Numbered from the stretch's first letter, positions 6,797 to 14,915 are shown. The stretch is DNA of 17,514 nt from Caryophanales bacterium UBA6331 (GCA_002438065.1 DJSP01000071.1:1-17514); one strand, 5' to 3'. Numbers and translations are program-made. The notes: generated from the letters alone by a model not told the origin.

Positions 6797-9299
6797 ATTT
6801 TAATTCCTCCACTATATTCAATTTTTTTATTTTTAATGCAATAACAAAATATATTATAAATAATATCAAAGCAAGTATTATAAATAATCCTAAATTTAAT
6901 AACATATTAAACTTAAATGGTAAATATAAAACATTTAAATCATCAATAGTATAATACATTAATTTACAAAGAATATAAGAAATAGGTAAAGCTATAAAAA
7001 TAGATATAAGATATGAAATTGACATTTCTTTAAATACCATTTTACATAACTGATTCTTATTCATACAAGTTGAATATAAAATAGCAAATTCCTTAGTTCT
7101 TCTTAAAAAAGCAACAGTTTGATTATTTATTATTCCTAATAAACAAAATAATACTATTAACAAAACAATAGTTACAATGGTTTTATATAAGCCATTATTT
7201 TCATCTTTAAGATTATTTAGATATTCTTCTTTTGTATTTATTTCTTTATAATCTGAAACTAATAATTTTGAAATATCATTTTTTGTTTCTTTAATTTTTT
7301 GAACATCATTTACATTAATAAAATAATATTGATGATCAGATGATGCTTCTCTATAAAAAATATCTCTTGAAACGATAATTGATCCATTACTAATAATATC
7401 TGTATTTGCAAAATCAACTATTACAAATTCATAAGCAACATCATAAGAAAAGCGTTTTGCTTTAGTTTCTAAATCCAAAATTATTAAATCTCCAACTTTT
7501 AATCCATATTTATCTTTATAATAATTACTAACTATAATCTCATTATTTTTTAAATTACTCCATTTTTCAAAATCAATATCAAAAACATTATACATATTTT
7601 TTAATAATATAGGATTTTCAGAATATATAAAGTTTATACTTTCATTATTATGTAATTTATTATTAGCAAATGTAATTGAATCATATGAAATACTACCATA
7701 ATATAAAGAAGCAATTTCATTAACATTTTCTATTGATAATATATCATTAAATGTATTTAAAGATTCATATGACGAACTAACATAAATGTCACTATTAAAT
7801 TCTTTTATTTTGCTATTATTAAGTTTAATATAATAGTTAAGAGCTGAACCTATAAGTATCGAAATACTTATTAACACAGTAATTATTATATTTGTTCCAA
7901 CTTGTAATTTATTTTCATTAATATTATTAAAAGCAATTGATAATAACGGTTTAACACCTTTTACAAATATTTTCTCAAAGAGTTTAGTTATAAAAGGTAA
8001 TAATAATGTTAGCGAAATAAATATGCTTAATATTGCAAACACACCAAAATAGAAATTCAATGAGTATCTAAAATAAACACTACCAACTCCAATAACTAAA
8101 AATATTAATCCAATTATTAATTTTGCTTTATTTCTTTTGAATTTAAAATCATGAACACTAAACATACAATCTTTAATACTCATTGTATTAAAATTTAGAA
8201 TTTCATTTAATGACAATATTATTTGAAATAAGAACAAAAGAACTCCTGTAAAAAATATTATTAAAAAACTATAATAACTGTAACTTGGTACTGCATCAAC
8301 ACCAATAGTGATTGAAAGACTACTATATATAATATTAAATATTGCACCAATAAAAGAAGAAGCAAGAATCGCACCAAATATACCACTAATAAAGCCATAA
8401 CAACCTTGTTCCATAATAAGGATTAAAGACATTTTTATTTTAGAAGCACCAACACTTCTAAAACTTCCAACAACAGGAATTCTTTCATTCATAATTACTT
8501 TAACTATAGAATTTAAAATAAAATATGCTACAATTAATACTAGCAATATCAAAATAGATATTATTTTGAAGGAACTACTCAAATCAGAAACTGCATTAAA
8601 ATCACTTAATTTTACTACATTTAATTCATAATCATATTCAACATTAATTAATTCATCGTAAATTTTTGAAATCTTTTCATTTCCATCATATTTAGCAAGA
8701 AAAAAACTATATTTATTATCATTATCATTATTATTTAATTTTTTGTATAAATCCTCGTTTAAAAATATAAATGAACCAATATCTGATAACGAATCATTAG
8801 ATAAATACTTTACCTTTAAAACATACCTATCTTTATTTAATGTATAATACTCTATTTCATCATTTAAATTAATATTATGTAGTTTAGCAAATGTTGAATC
8901 AATTATAACCTCATTGTCTGATAAACTAAAACCCTCATAATTAATTAACTTTTGTTCCATCGCTTTATTCATATCAAAAGCTGTATAATCTATTTCCATA
9001 TATTCATCATTTTTATAAATATAACCAATTTCTGTAGATCTTAATCCTAAATATGAAAAATCATTTCTTAAATTAGACATACTATCATAATTGAAATTAT
9101 TATCACTATTAGTATTATAAATTATAAAATCATAAGGATTACTACTAACCATTAATTTAGCAAAATCTCCCATATAAACCATAAAAGATAAAATCATTGA
9201 AACCATAAAACCAATTCCAAATAAGGTTACAAACATCAATAACGTTCTTACAATATTATCTTCCAAATTTCTCATAATATGTTTAATAAAAATTTTCAT
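6789..9299 (-). CDS. ABC transporter permease with two FtsX domains
   Basis: This 836-residue integral membrane protein has a first membrane segment at about 19-41 and a 200-residue ectodomain to about 245. A first FtsX core of three segments (about 247-363) contains the coupling-loop sequence ERIPVVGSFRSVGAS. Two central segments (393-437) and one at 469-489 lead to a second ectodomain of about 220 residues, and a second FtsX core closes the protein (about 713-836, with RRTKEFAILYSTCMNK as its coupling loop). About ten segments and two ectodomains match the large permeases of Firmicute peptide/antibiotic-type MacB-like transporters. GAAGGA lies 11 bases before the ATG, a rather long gap. It is the first gene of the five-gene operon, behind a leader of over 200 nt. 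Substrate is unknown. Confidence 0.9.
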   Translation of the reverse strand: MKIFIKHIMRNLEDNIVRTLLMFVTLFGIGFMVSMILSFMVYMGDFAKLMVSSNPYDFIIYNTNSDNNFNYDSMSNLRNDFSYLGLRSTEIGYIYKNDEYMEIDYTAFDMNKAMEQKLINYEGFSLSDNEVIIDSTFAKLHNINLNDEIEYYTLNKDRYVLKVKYLSNDSLSDIGSFIFLNEDLYKKLNNNDNDNKYSFFLAKYDGNEKISKIYDELINVEYDYELNVVKLSDFNAVSDLSSSFKIISILILLVLIVAYFILNSIVKVIMNERIPVVGSFRSVGASKIKMSLILIMEQGCYGFISGIFGAILASSFIGAIFNIIYSSLSITIGVDAVPSYSYYSFLIIFFTGVLLFLFQIILSLNEILNFNTMSIKDCMFSVHDFKFKRNKAKLIIGLIFLVIGVGSVYFRYSLNFYFGVFAILSIFISLTLLLPFITKLFEKIFVKGVKPLLSIAFNNINENKLQVGTNIIITVLISISILIGSALNYYIKLNNSKIKEFNSDIYVSSSYESLNTFNDILSIENVNEIASLYYGSISYDSITFANNKLHNNESINFIYSENPILLKNMYNVFDIDFEKWSNLKNNEIIVSNYYKDKYGLKVGDLIILDLETKAKRFSYDVAYEFVIVDFANTDIISNGSIIVSRDIFYREASSDHQYYFINVNDVQKIKETKNDISKLLVSDYKEINTKEEYLNNLKDENNGLYKTIVTIVLLIVLFCLLGIINNQTVAFLRRTKEFAILYSTCMNKNQLCKMVFKEMSISYLISIFIALPISYILCKLMYYTIDDLNVLYLPFKFNMLLNLGLFIILALILFIIYFVIALKIKKLNIVEELKYE

Positions 9300-9397
9300 A
9301 CATCACACTATCCTTCAAACTAAATTCATAAATCTAAAATATTTACCCCAAATAAAAGAAATATAATTTTTTAGTAAAAATTTCAAAAAAAATCAAT

Positions 9398-9440
9398 AAA
9401 AAATGTAATAACAAATCATATAATCCCAAAATTGTTATCA
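9398..9440 (-). terminator. Terminator-like hairpin in the ABC operon leader
   Basis: On the minus strand, 9440-9432 pairs with 9414-9406 over 9 bp (one G-U), followed by C-A-T6 and soon after by a second run of eight T. It lies between the promoter at 9529-9557 and the operon start at 9299. Either it attenuates the operon or it ends a separate RNA of about 120 nt. The loop is 17 bases, so stability is modest. The 9300-9657 gap also holds that promoter and the XRE gene's upstream region (a possible -10 TATACT at 9591-9596). I see no convincing gene in it. Confidence 0.45.
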
Positions 9441-9528
9441 AAAACATCAATAATATATTTTTTTAAATCACATCGCTTCACAAATAGAAACACATCAACA
9501 CTTCTATACCTATCTTATTTATACATTT

Positions 9529-9557
9529 ATTATACAAATAAAAAAAACATAAGTCTA
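9529..9557 (-). promoter_or_regulatory. Promoter upstream of the ABC-peptidase operon
   Basis: On the minus strand TAGACT (9557-9552) and a perfect TATAAT (9534-9529) are 17 bases apart. Transcription would start near 9521, leaving a 220-nt leader before the permease gene. It faces away from the XRE-type regulator gene at 9658, so that protein is a natural candidate to control it. Confidence 0.5.
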
Positions 9558-9657
9558 CAATTTTTTACAATATTTTAAAATTTCTTTCGCTATACTAATA
9601 AAGACAATATATTTTTCAAATAATAAAATAAAAATGAATTTAATCAGGTGATTGCTA

Positions 9658-9936
9658 ATGAAATTAATTGATAATTTATCTTTAAATCTAAAATATTATC
9701 GAAAAATATATAATTTATCTCAAGAAAAATTTGCTGAAATTCTTGGTACAACATTATCTTACCTTAATCAAATAGAAAATAAAAAAGTAGATGTAAGGTT
9801 ATCTACAGTAGATAAATATGCAAATAATATTAATAAATTTGATTCTAAAATAAATATTAATTCAGAAGATCTTATTACATATAATAAAAAACATATAACC
9901 AACTATACAAGAATAGACGAAAGAAAAAACAAATAA
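9658..9936 (+). CDS. XRE-family helix-turn-helix regulator
   Basis: This 92-residue protein has an N-terminal HTH_3/Cro-C1 domain. LKYYRKIYNLSQEKFAEILG gives helices 1-2 with the L-S-Q-E-x-F-A-x-x-L pattern, and TTLSYLNQIENKK gives the recognition helix with the typical Q-I-E-N/R-G-like turn. The C-terminal 35 residues are polar and resemble no dimerisation domain I know. The ATG at 9658 is chosen over an in-frame TTG at 9652 because AGGTGA stands 6 bases before it. It is divergent from the ABC-peptidase operon, the common arrangement for a local repressor. Regulation of that operon is inferred from position only. Confidence 0.85.
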   Translation: MKLIDNLSLNLKYYRKIYNLSQEKFAEILGTTLSYLNQIENKKVDVRLSTVDKYANNINKFDSKININSEDLITYNKKHITNYTRIDERKNK

Positions 9937-9968
9937 AAAAACTATCAACTACATTTTAGCTAATAGTT
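9934..9968 (-). terminator. Intrinsic terminator of the interrupted membrane-protein gene
   Basis: On the minus strand an 11-bp stem (9968-9958 with 9950-9940; two G-U pairs) has a 7-base loop and is followed by a T-run. On the plus strand the two G-U pairs become A-C mismatches and there is no T-run, so it serves the minus-strand gene ending at 9982. It lies against the stop codon of the XRE gene. Confidence 0.6.
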
Positions 9969-9981
9969 AAAAATTTTGTTA

Positions 9982-10281
9982 CTATTTTTTAAATTTTAAA
10001 TAATTCATTACCATATTTTCATAAATAATTTGTGCAACTAATATTAATGATACATTAACAAAAAATAATCCACCACATATAGCTGCATAAATATCAAGAT
10101 CATTTTTCATAAAATCATTAAATATAAGTCACATAAAACAAATACATAAAAACATAATTGCAAATATTGCTAATCCTGTTATACACATTTTTACTTTTTT
10201 ACCATATATTGTTTTATCAAAAGCAGCATGTGCCTTTAAAAGTTCATTATTTTCATCAGAATTCAAAGTATATTTTTTCAT
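9982..10281 (-). pseudogene. Small two-segment membrane protein interrupted by TGA at codon 51
   Basis: The frame starts at ATG 10281 after AGGTGGTGA and would encode 99 residues ending in TAG (9982-9984). It carries a TGA at 10129-10131. Before it are a polar head (MKKYTLNSDENNELLKAHAA) and a first hydrophobic segment (about 33-50). After it are a second hydrophobic segment (IYAAICGGLFFVNVSLILVA) and a basic end NYLKFKK. Promoter, ribosome binding site and terminator are all present, and the frame is otherwise open, so this looks like a recent nonsense change, most simply TGG to TGA in a Trp codon at the membrane edge. The head resembles those of small Firmicute membrane proteins of unknown function. 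A truncated 50-residue product with one membrane segment could still be made. Confidence 0.6.
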
Positions 10282-10304
10282 AACTATCACCACCTACTAT
10301 AACA

Positions 10305-10313
10305 ATTGTATCA
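10305..10313 (-). promoter_or_regulatory. Extended -10 promoter of the interrupted gene
   Basis: The minus strand reads TGATACAAT, an extended -10 (TGn-TACAAT) about 25 bases before the ATG at 10281 and just after the previous gene's terminator. The -35 region is AT-rich and not recognisable. Confidence 0.4.
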
Positions 10314-10340
10314 TACAAAATATTTTTTTAAATATAGACA

Positions 10341-10385
10341 AAAAAAGAAATGAATTAATTATTCCAAAATATTCATTTCTTCTTT
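10341..10385 (-). terminator. Intrinsic terminator of the cadherin-like protein operon
   Basis: A perfect 11-bp stem (10345-10355 with 10371-10381) and 15-base loop are followed on the minus strand by T7. The upstream arm contains the TGA stop of the cadherin-like gene (10373-10375), so the coding end and the terminator overlap. The plus strand also has a T-rich run after the stem. Confidence 0.75.
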
Positions 10386-11965
10386 TTATTTTTTTTGACT
10401 TTATTTTTGGTGCTACTCTTCTTATTTTTCTTAACACTTGTTTTACTTGCCCTATATAAATCTAAGTATAAACTAGTCTTATTAGCTAAAATATTATTTT
10501 TTAAAGAATCAATCAAAATCGTTCTCTTATCTTCTTCACTTAACTTATCAAAAAATTTAGTTAACCCCTTATCTTTATAATTCAATTTATATCTAGTTAA
10601 TAATTCTTCATAAGATAAATCCTCAATTGACTTTCTCTTTCTTAATAACTTAACAATACTATCTTTATATTTATATCCTAAATATATTAATCCAACTGGA
10701 ATAATTAAATAAAGTATCACAAACATATTAACTTTTTTAACACTTATATTAATAGTATAAACTGTATTAGATGTATCAGGAGCAGTAACAGTTATATAAA
10801 TAACACTACCATTTTTTAAATTCTCATTTCCACTAATTACATATGATGCATTTTCATCATCAAGAACTGGACTAATATCTAAACTTTTATCATTTCTTTT
10901 AATTTCCAAATTATAATTTCTTACTTTTTTACTAAATTTTAAATTATAACCTTTTATATCAATAGATTTTAAATAACTATTATTAGAAAAAGATTCAATA
11001 GGTTTAATTATATTTAAAACATAAGTTTTTTCATTTCCCTCTTTATCAACAATTTTAATTAGTACTATGTTATTACCTGATTTAATATTTATTTTACCAC
11101 CATTAAATCCTTTAACAAATGAGCAATCTTTATTCAAAATTTTAGGTGAAATATTTACATAATTAACTTTACTACCCACTTCGATACTATAGTCATATAT
11201 ATCACTCTTAAAATCAAAAATAATCGTATCTCCTGCATCATTTTTAATAATTAAATCTTCTAATGTTTTATCTACTTTATTATCAACATAATTTTTATTA
11301 ACAATATTTATTATATATGCTCTACTAGCACCACTTTCACTAGTAACAATAATTGGAACAACAACTCTTTCTAAATGTTTAGTTAAAGTTATCTTTCCAG
11401 TGCCACTAACGCTTGCAAACTTGTTATTAGAAACTGCCTCAATATTAAGTTCATCTAAATTAGTTTCATAAGTATAATTAAATTTATTAATATCAAAATC
11501 TTCAATTTCTACATCATTAATTTTTATACTTTTTAAAAAATTATCATCACTAATAACTTTAACCTTCGTGCTAACTTCTTTTACATCTTTTAATTCACTA
11601 GAATCATACATTCCAAAAGTTATATTTGAAACCTTAACATCATATTCCCCAGACTTTTCAGCTTTAAATAATAAAATTCCAAATTCTTGTAAACCATTTA
11701 CCACATTTTGAGATAAACTTTCATTATTTTTAACATTCCATAAATTAGAATAGTTACTTCTAACATCAATTAAAGAAAGTCCATCAAGTTCTGCAATATC
11801 ATACTTAATATAATTATATTCATCATCAGATTTAAAAGATAATCTACAAATAACTTGATCATTTACATTAATTTTATTTTTATCACAAGAAAGCAAAAAC
11901 TCATTATCCGCAAACACAAAATTTGGTAATAATAAAAAAGTAAATAATAAAATAAATTTTTTCAT
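10373..11965 (-). CDS. Secreted, membrane-anchored protein with cadherin-like beta-sandwich repeats
   Basis: This 530-residue protein has a signal peptide (MKKFILLFTFLLLPNFVFAD), an N-terminal beta-rich domain to about 135 that resembles cohesin-like carrier domains, and then three cadherin-like beta-sandwich units (PF12733 type). Each unit starts L-x-S/D-L/I-x-I and ends with a Y-x-x-N/L-I strand: about 143-230, 235-322 and 330-410. One membrane segment (MFVILYLIIPVGLIYLGYKY) is followed by a cytoplasmic tail of about 100 residues ending in a very Lys-rich stretch. It is probably a cell-surface scaffold or adhesion protein, and the basic tail could bind nucleic acid or lipid. It follows a small anchored protein gene by 20 bases, under the same promoter. 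The stop is TGA, the only clear use of TGA as a gene end here. Confidence 0.7.
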   Translation of the reverse strand: MKKFILLFTFLLLPNFVFADNEFLLSCDKNKINVNDQVICRLSFKSDDEYNYIKYDIAELDGLSLIDVRSNYSNLWNVKNNESLSQNVVNGLQEFGILLFKAEKSGEYDVKVSNITFGMYDSSELKDVKEVSTKVKVISDDNFLKSIKINDVEIEDFDINKFNYTYETNLDELNIEAVSNNKFASVSGTGKITLTKHLERVVVPIIVTSESGASRAYIINIVNKNYVDNKVDKTLEDLIIKNDAGDTIIFDFKSDIYDYSIEVGSKVNYVNISPKILNKDCSFVKGFNGGKINIKSGNNIVLIKIVDKEGNEKTYVLNIIKPIESFSNNSYLKSIDIKGYNLKFSKKVRNYNLEIKRNDKSLDISPVLDDENASYVISGNENLKNGSVIYITVTAPDTSNTVYTINISVKKVNMFVILYLIIPVGLIYLGYKYKDSIVKLLRKRKSIEDLSYEELLTRYKLNYKDKGLTKFFDKLSEEDKRTILIDSLKNNILANKTSLYLDLYRASKTSVKKNKKSSTKNKVKKNKKKK

Positions 11966-11985
11966 TTCTACCCACCCATTAATAA

Positions 11986-12363
11986 TTATTTATAAGAAAA
12001 CTCAAATCTAGTATCTTTATCATGACCAACTAAAGTTAAATCACTATCACTAGATACATAAACATCATATGACAAAGTTAAACTATCTATTAAATTTCTA
12101 CCATTAATTTTATAAAAAAATGTATTAGAATTTAATTTAATATAATTTCTATTTATATCTTCTACTTTTAAAGTTAATGCACACTTTTCATCATCAGTAG
12201 CAAACTTAATTTCATCATTAATCATAACACTATATTTTTCACTATGATTATTACATTTAATATATAACTTATAAGTATCATCAACTGGTTTAATATAATT
12301 ATAGACTAAAAAAACTCCTAGAAAACATAATAGAACTATAACTATTTTTATAAATTTTTTCAT
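11986..12363 (-). CDS. Small membrane-anchored protein of unknown function
   Basis: I do not recognise this 125-residue protein. It has a basic start and one membrane segment (IKIVIVLLCFLGVFLVYNYI), which would be a signal anchor, then a polar ectodomain of about 100 residues with two cysteines and strand-like alternation, ending RFEFSYK. AAGGGA lies 9-10 bases before the ATG, with a good promoter just upstream. It precedes the cadherin-like protein gene by 20 bases, so the two are probably co-expressed at the cell surface and may interact. Confidence 0.7.
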   Translation of the reverse strand: MKKFIKIVIVLLCFLGVFLVYNYIKPVDDTYKLYIKCNNHSEKYSVMINDEIKFATDDEKCALTLKVEDINRNYIKLNSNTFFYKINGRNLIDSLTLSYDVYVSSDSDLTLVGHDKDTRFEFSYK

Positions 12364-12392
12364 ATTAATTAGTTCCCTTCTTCATCTCCTAT

Positions 12393-12421
12393 AGTATATC
12401 ATGTAACTTATCTTTAGTAAA
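12393..12421 (-). promoter_or_regulatory. Promoter of the surface-protein operon
   Basis: On the minus strand TTTACT (12421-12416) and TATACT (12398-12393) are 17 bases apart. The start would fall near 12386, leaving a short leader that keeps the AAGGGA ribosome binding site of the 12363 gene. Confidence 0.6.
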
Positions 12422-12424
12422 TTA

Positions 12425-12454
12425 TAAAAAGAACTCTAAAAATTTAAAGTTCTT
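12425..12454 (-). terminator. Intrinsic terminator of the holin operon
   Basis: A perfect 7-bp stem (12429-12435 with 12448-12454) is extendable by weak A-T pairs and is followed on the minus strand by five T and an AT-rich run. It is sandwiched between the holin stop (12484) and the -35 of the next promoter. Confidence 0.6.
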
Positions 12455-12483
12455 CAAAATAAATAATTTTAAATTTTAATAAT

Positions 12484-12744
12484 TTAACTTATTTCTCCAT
12501 CATTATTTATTTTAATAGAATCATATAAACCACCTGCTGATAATGCTGAAATTAAACATATAATTAAAGCACTCCATATATTTGTATCTAACTTTAAAAA
12601 ATACACTAATATTCCCGATAATACTCCAATAGCAATATTTTGAAACGGAATATATTTACTATCTAATCCTAAATATTTACTAATATATCCAATAATTAAA
12701 GTCATAAGCGAAATAATACTAGGAATTGTTATTTCTATTTGCAT
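12484..12744 (-). CDS. Phage-type holin-like small membrane protein
   Basis: This 86-residue hydrophobic protein has an N-terminal segment (IPSIISLMTLIIGYISKYLG), a second (FQNIAIGVLSGILVYFL) and a third (IWSALIICLISALSAGGLYDSI), with a short charged tail NNDGEIS. The S-A-G-G-x-Y-D ending of the last segment is common in phage holins of Gram-positive hosts, which form membrane holes that let a cytoplasmic endolysin reach the wall. ATG 12744 is chosen over GTG codons at 12750 and 12747. The gene overlaps the upstream coiled-coil gene, so the pair is coupled. A host toxin-like or secretion role is possible. The family call rests on size, topology and the terminal motif. Confidence 0.65.
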   Translation of the reverse strand: MQIEITIPSIISLMTLIIGYISKYLGLDSKYIPFQNIAIGVLSGILVYFLKLDTNIWSALIICLISALSAGGLYDSIKINNDGEIS

Positions 12745-12946
12745 CACCACTTTTCCAGTTATGCTCTAAATACATAATTCTTTTTTCATGATTTTTTGTT
12801 GTTATTAGTACTTCCTCCATTGAATTAGTTAGTCCCACTATCGTTACATTTAATCTAGTTAAATTATTATTAAGTTTAATTATAGGTGTTACTATTGAAA
12901 TTAAAGATACAATTAATCCAACAACAATAATTATTGTACTATCCAC
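12719..12946 (-). CDS. Small membrane-anchored coiled-coil protein, phage lysis-module type
   Basis: This 75-residue protein has an N-terminal membrane segment (TIIIVVGLIVSLISIVTPII) followed by a heptad-like polar stretch (KLNNNLTRLNVTIVGL and onward, then KNHEKRIMYLEHNWK). Small proteins of this build sit beside holin genes in many Gram-positive phages; XhlA-like proteins are the named example, though their membrane segment is C-terminal, so I do not assign that name. The start is GTG (12944-12946), supported by AGGTGA six bases before it; the nearby ATGs run straight into stops. It overlaps the holin gene by about 26 bases. Confidence 0.6.
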   Translation of the reverse strand: MDSTIIIVVGLIVSLISIVTPIIKLNNNLTRLNVTIVGLTNSMEEVLITTKNHEKRIMYLEHNWKSGDANRNNNS

Positions 12947-13052
12947 ATTCCATCACCTATATTATCTTATGTTACATAATGACTTATCGAATTGGCATAT
13001 ATCACTTTTATTTTAAAAAAATTTATGTTAATATTTATACTAGGTGAAAGCC

Positions 13053-14915
13053 ATGAGTAAAAAGAGTAACATTAAAAATTTATTTAAAAAATTAAAAAAA
13101 ACAAACAAGATATATCGTATATCTTTCTATATACTATTTATTTTATATTTAGTATCAATAATTTTATTTTCATATAGCTTAATTTTATTAGGAAATATTG
13201 AAACCTTATTTAGAACTATTTTAATAATATTTTTATATTTAAACTTAATTTTATTTCTATTTATTGGATTAGTTTTATTAATATTAAAAAAGCATGTAAT
13301 TTTAACCATTTTATTAGTACTTACAACAATCTTTACTGGTATTAATTCATTTGGTTATTATTATATAAATAAGACATATAAAATAGTAGATAATATAAGC
13401 AAAGATAAAATAATTTATACAACTAATTTAATTAGTTTGGATAAAGATATAAAAATAAAAACTATTGGTTTAATAAATAATGAAGAAGATATTGAAGGTT
13501 ATATTTTACCTCAAGAATATATGGCTAATAAGGGAATGAAAGCCAAAATAACAGAATATGATTCATATGAAAATTTACTTGATGCCCTATATAATAAAGA
13601 AGTAGATGCTATATTTATAGATGGAAATTATGTTTTAAAATATAACAATATTGAAAAATATACAAACATCGCAAACGAGACATTTATAATAGATTCTTAC
13701 AGTAAACAAATGAAAAATCAAGATACTGTAGCATCAACCAATAAATCAGTTACTGAACCATTTACAGTTTTACTACTAGGCGTAGATTCAGAATATGATG
13801 GTTTATCAAACAATGCCGCTTTTAATGGAGATTCTATAATGTTAATAACATTTAATCCTAAAACATTATCAGCAACTATCTTCTCTATCCCAAGAGACAC
13901 TTATGTACCAATAGCATGCAATAATAACAAGAGTAATAAAATAAATTCAGCAGCTGGATACGGAACTAAATGTATGATCGATACAATCCAAAATTTAATT
14001 GATATTAATATTGACTATTATGTAAAAATTAACTTTAAAGGCGTTGTTTCTTTAGTAGACGCTTTAGGTGGTATTACTCTAGATATAGACAAACCTGACT
14101 ATAGAAAAAATGGAAGAATTGATTGTGGCGATAAAATTTGTGAACAAGATTCCAATCGAAGTTTTGGTGATAATTTAGTATACATAACTCCTGGATTAAA
14201 TCAAACACTTAATGGTGAACAAGCTCTTGCCTACTCTAGAAATAGACATCAATTTGCATCATCTGATTTTAAAAGAATTGAACATCAACAAGCTGTTGTT
14301 ACAGCAATTGTTAATAAAACTAAAACAATTAGATCCATCGATACATTCTATAAAATATTAAATGCAGTGTCAAATAACATTGATACAAACATGTCAACTA
14401 AAGAGATATTAAATTTCTATAATGTAGGTAAAAATATTCTTTTAAATAATAATTTTGATGATAATAACTTTATAAATATTCAAAAAACATACCTAAGTGG
14501 TTACGATTTAACTATTTACCAAAATGGTTATGATATGTATACTTTCCAATATTATGAAAATAGTTTAAAGGAAATTATCAAAACAATGAAAGAAAATCTT
14601 GAATTACAAGAAACCGAATTAATTAAAACTTTCTCATTCTCTTCAAACAAAGAATATACTATTCCTGTTATAGGTAAAAACGTAACATCAGGAACTAGAA
14701 ACGAAACCTTACCAAACTTTGTCGGTTCACCTATTGAATATGTTAAAGAATGGGCTAGTTCTAGAAACATTACTATAACTGAGGAAGAACAAACATCAAA
14801 TGAATGTGAAAACAACAAAATAACAAGTCAAAATATTCGTAGTGGAACCCTTACAAATAACATTAATAATTTAAATGTAACAGTATGTAAGAACATCGCC
14901 GAAACAGAAGAATAG
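13053..14915 (+). CDS. LCP (LytR-CpsA-Psr) wall-polymer ligase with PASTA-like tail
   Basis: This 620-residue protein starts at ATG 13053 with AGGTGA in front; an in-frame GTG at 13044 would use up that site. Three membrane segments (about 22-46, 50-78, 80-98) are followed by a 120-residue extracellular spacer resembling half of a periplasmic-binding fold (about 118-220). The LCP catalytic domain (about 235-430) has GDSIM (D260), SIPRDTYVP (R281), ALGGITLDI and AYSRNRHQFASSDFKRIEHQ (R396, R398, D405, R408). LCP enzymes transfer undecaprenyl-linked polymers to peptidoglycan. After a spacer, the end (LPNFVGSPIEYVKEWASS to about 612) has the P-x-x-x-G pattern of a PASTA domain, which binds peptidoglycan or muropeptides. 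It is divergent from the holin pair and convergent with the amidase. Confidence 0.92.
   Translation: MSKKSNIKNLFKKLKKTNKIYRISFYILFILYLVSIILFSYSLILLGNIETLFRTILIIFLYLNLILFLFIGLVLLILKKHVILTILLVLTTIFTGINSFGYYYINKTYKIVDNISKDKIIYTTNLISLDKDIKIKTIGLINNEEDIEGYILPQEYMANKGMKAKITEYDSYENLLDALYNKEVDAIFIDGNYVLKYNNIEKYTNIANETFIIDSYSKQMKNQDTVASTNKSVTEPFTVLLLGVDSEYDGLSNNAAFNGDSIMLITFNPKTLSATIFSIPRDTYVPIACNNNKSNKINSAAGYGTKCMIDTIQNLIDINIDYYVKINFKGVVSLVDALGGITLDIDKPDYRKNGRIDCGDKICEQDSNRSFGDNLVYITPGLNQTLNGEQALAYSRNRHQFASSDFKRIEHQQAVVTAIVNKTKTIRSIDTFYKILNAVSNNIDTNMSTKEILNFYNVGKNILLNNNFDDNNFINIQKTYLSGYDLTIYQNGYDMYTFQYYENSLKEIIKTMKENLELQETELIKTFSFSSNKEYTIPVIGKNVTSGTRNETLPNFVGSPIEYVKEWASSRNITITEEEQTSNECENNKITSQNIRSGTLTNNINNLNVTVCKNIAETEE

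Noticed and set aside
9300..9520. A minus-strand frame in the ABC operon leader that reads as a hydrophobic peptide if TGA is Trp
   Set aside because: It has no start with a ribosome binding site, needs two readthroughs, and T-rich DNA naturally translates to Phe/Ile-rich sequence.
13036..13041. TATACT as the -10 of the LCP gene
   Set aside because: A start 7 bases on would remove the AGGTGA ribosome binding site, so the promoter must lie further upstream; none is clear there.
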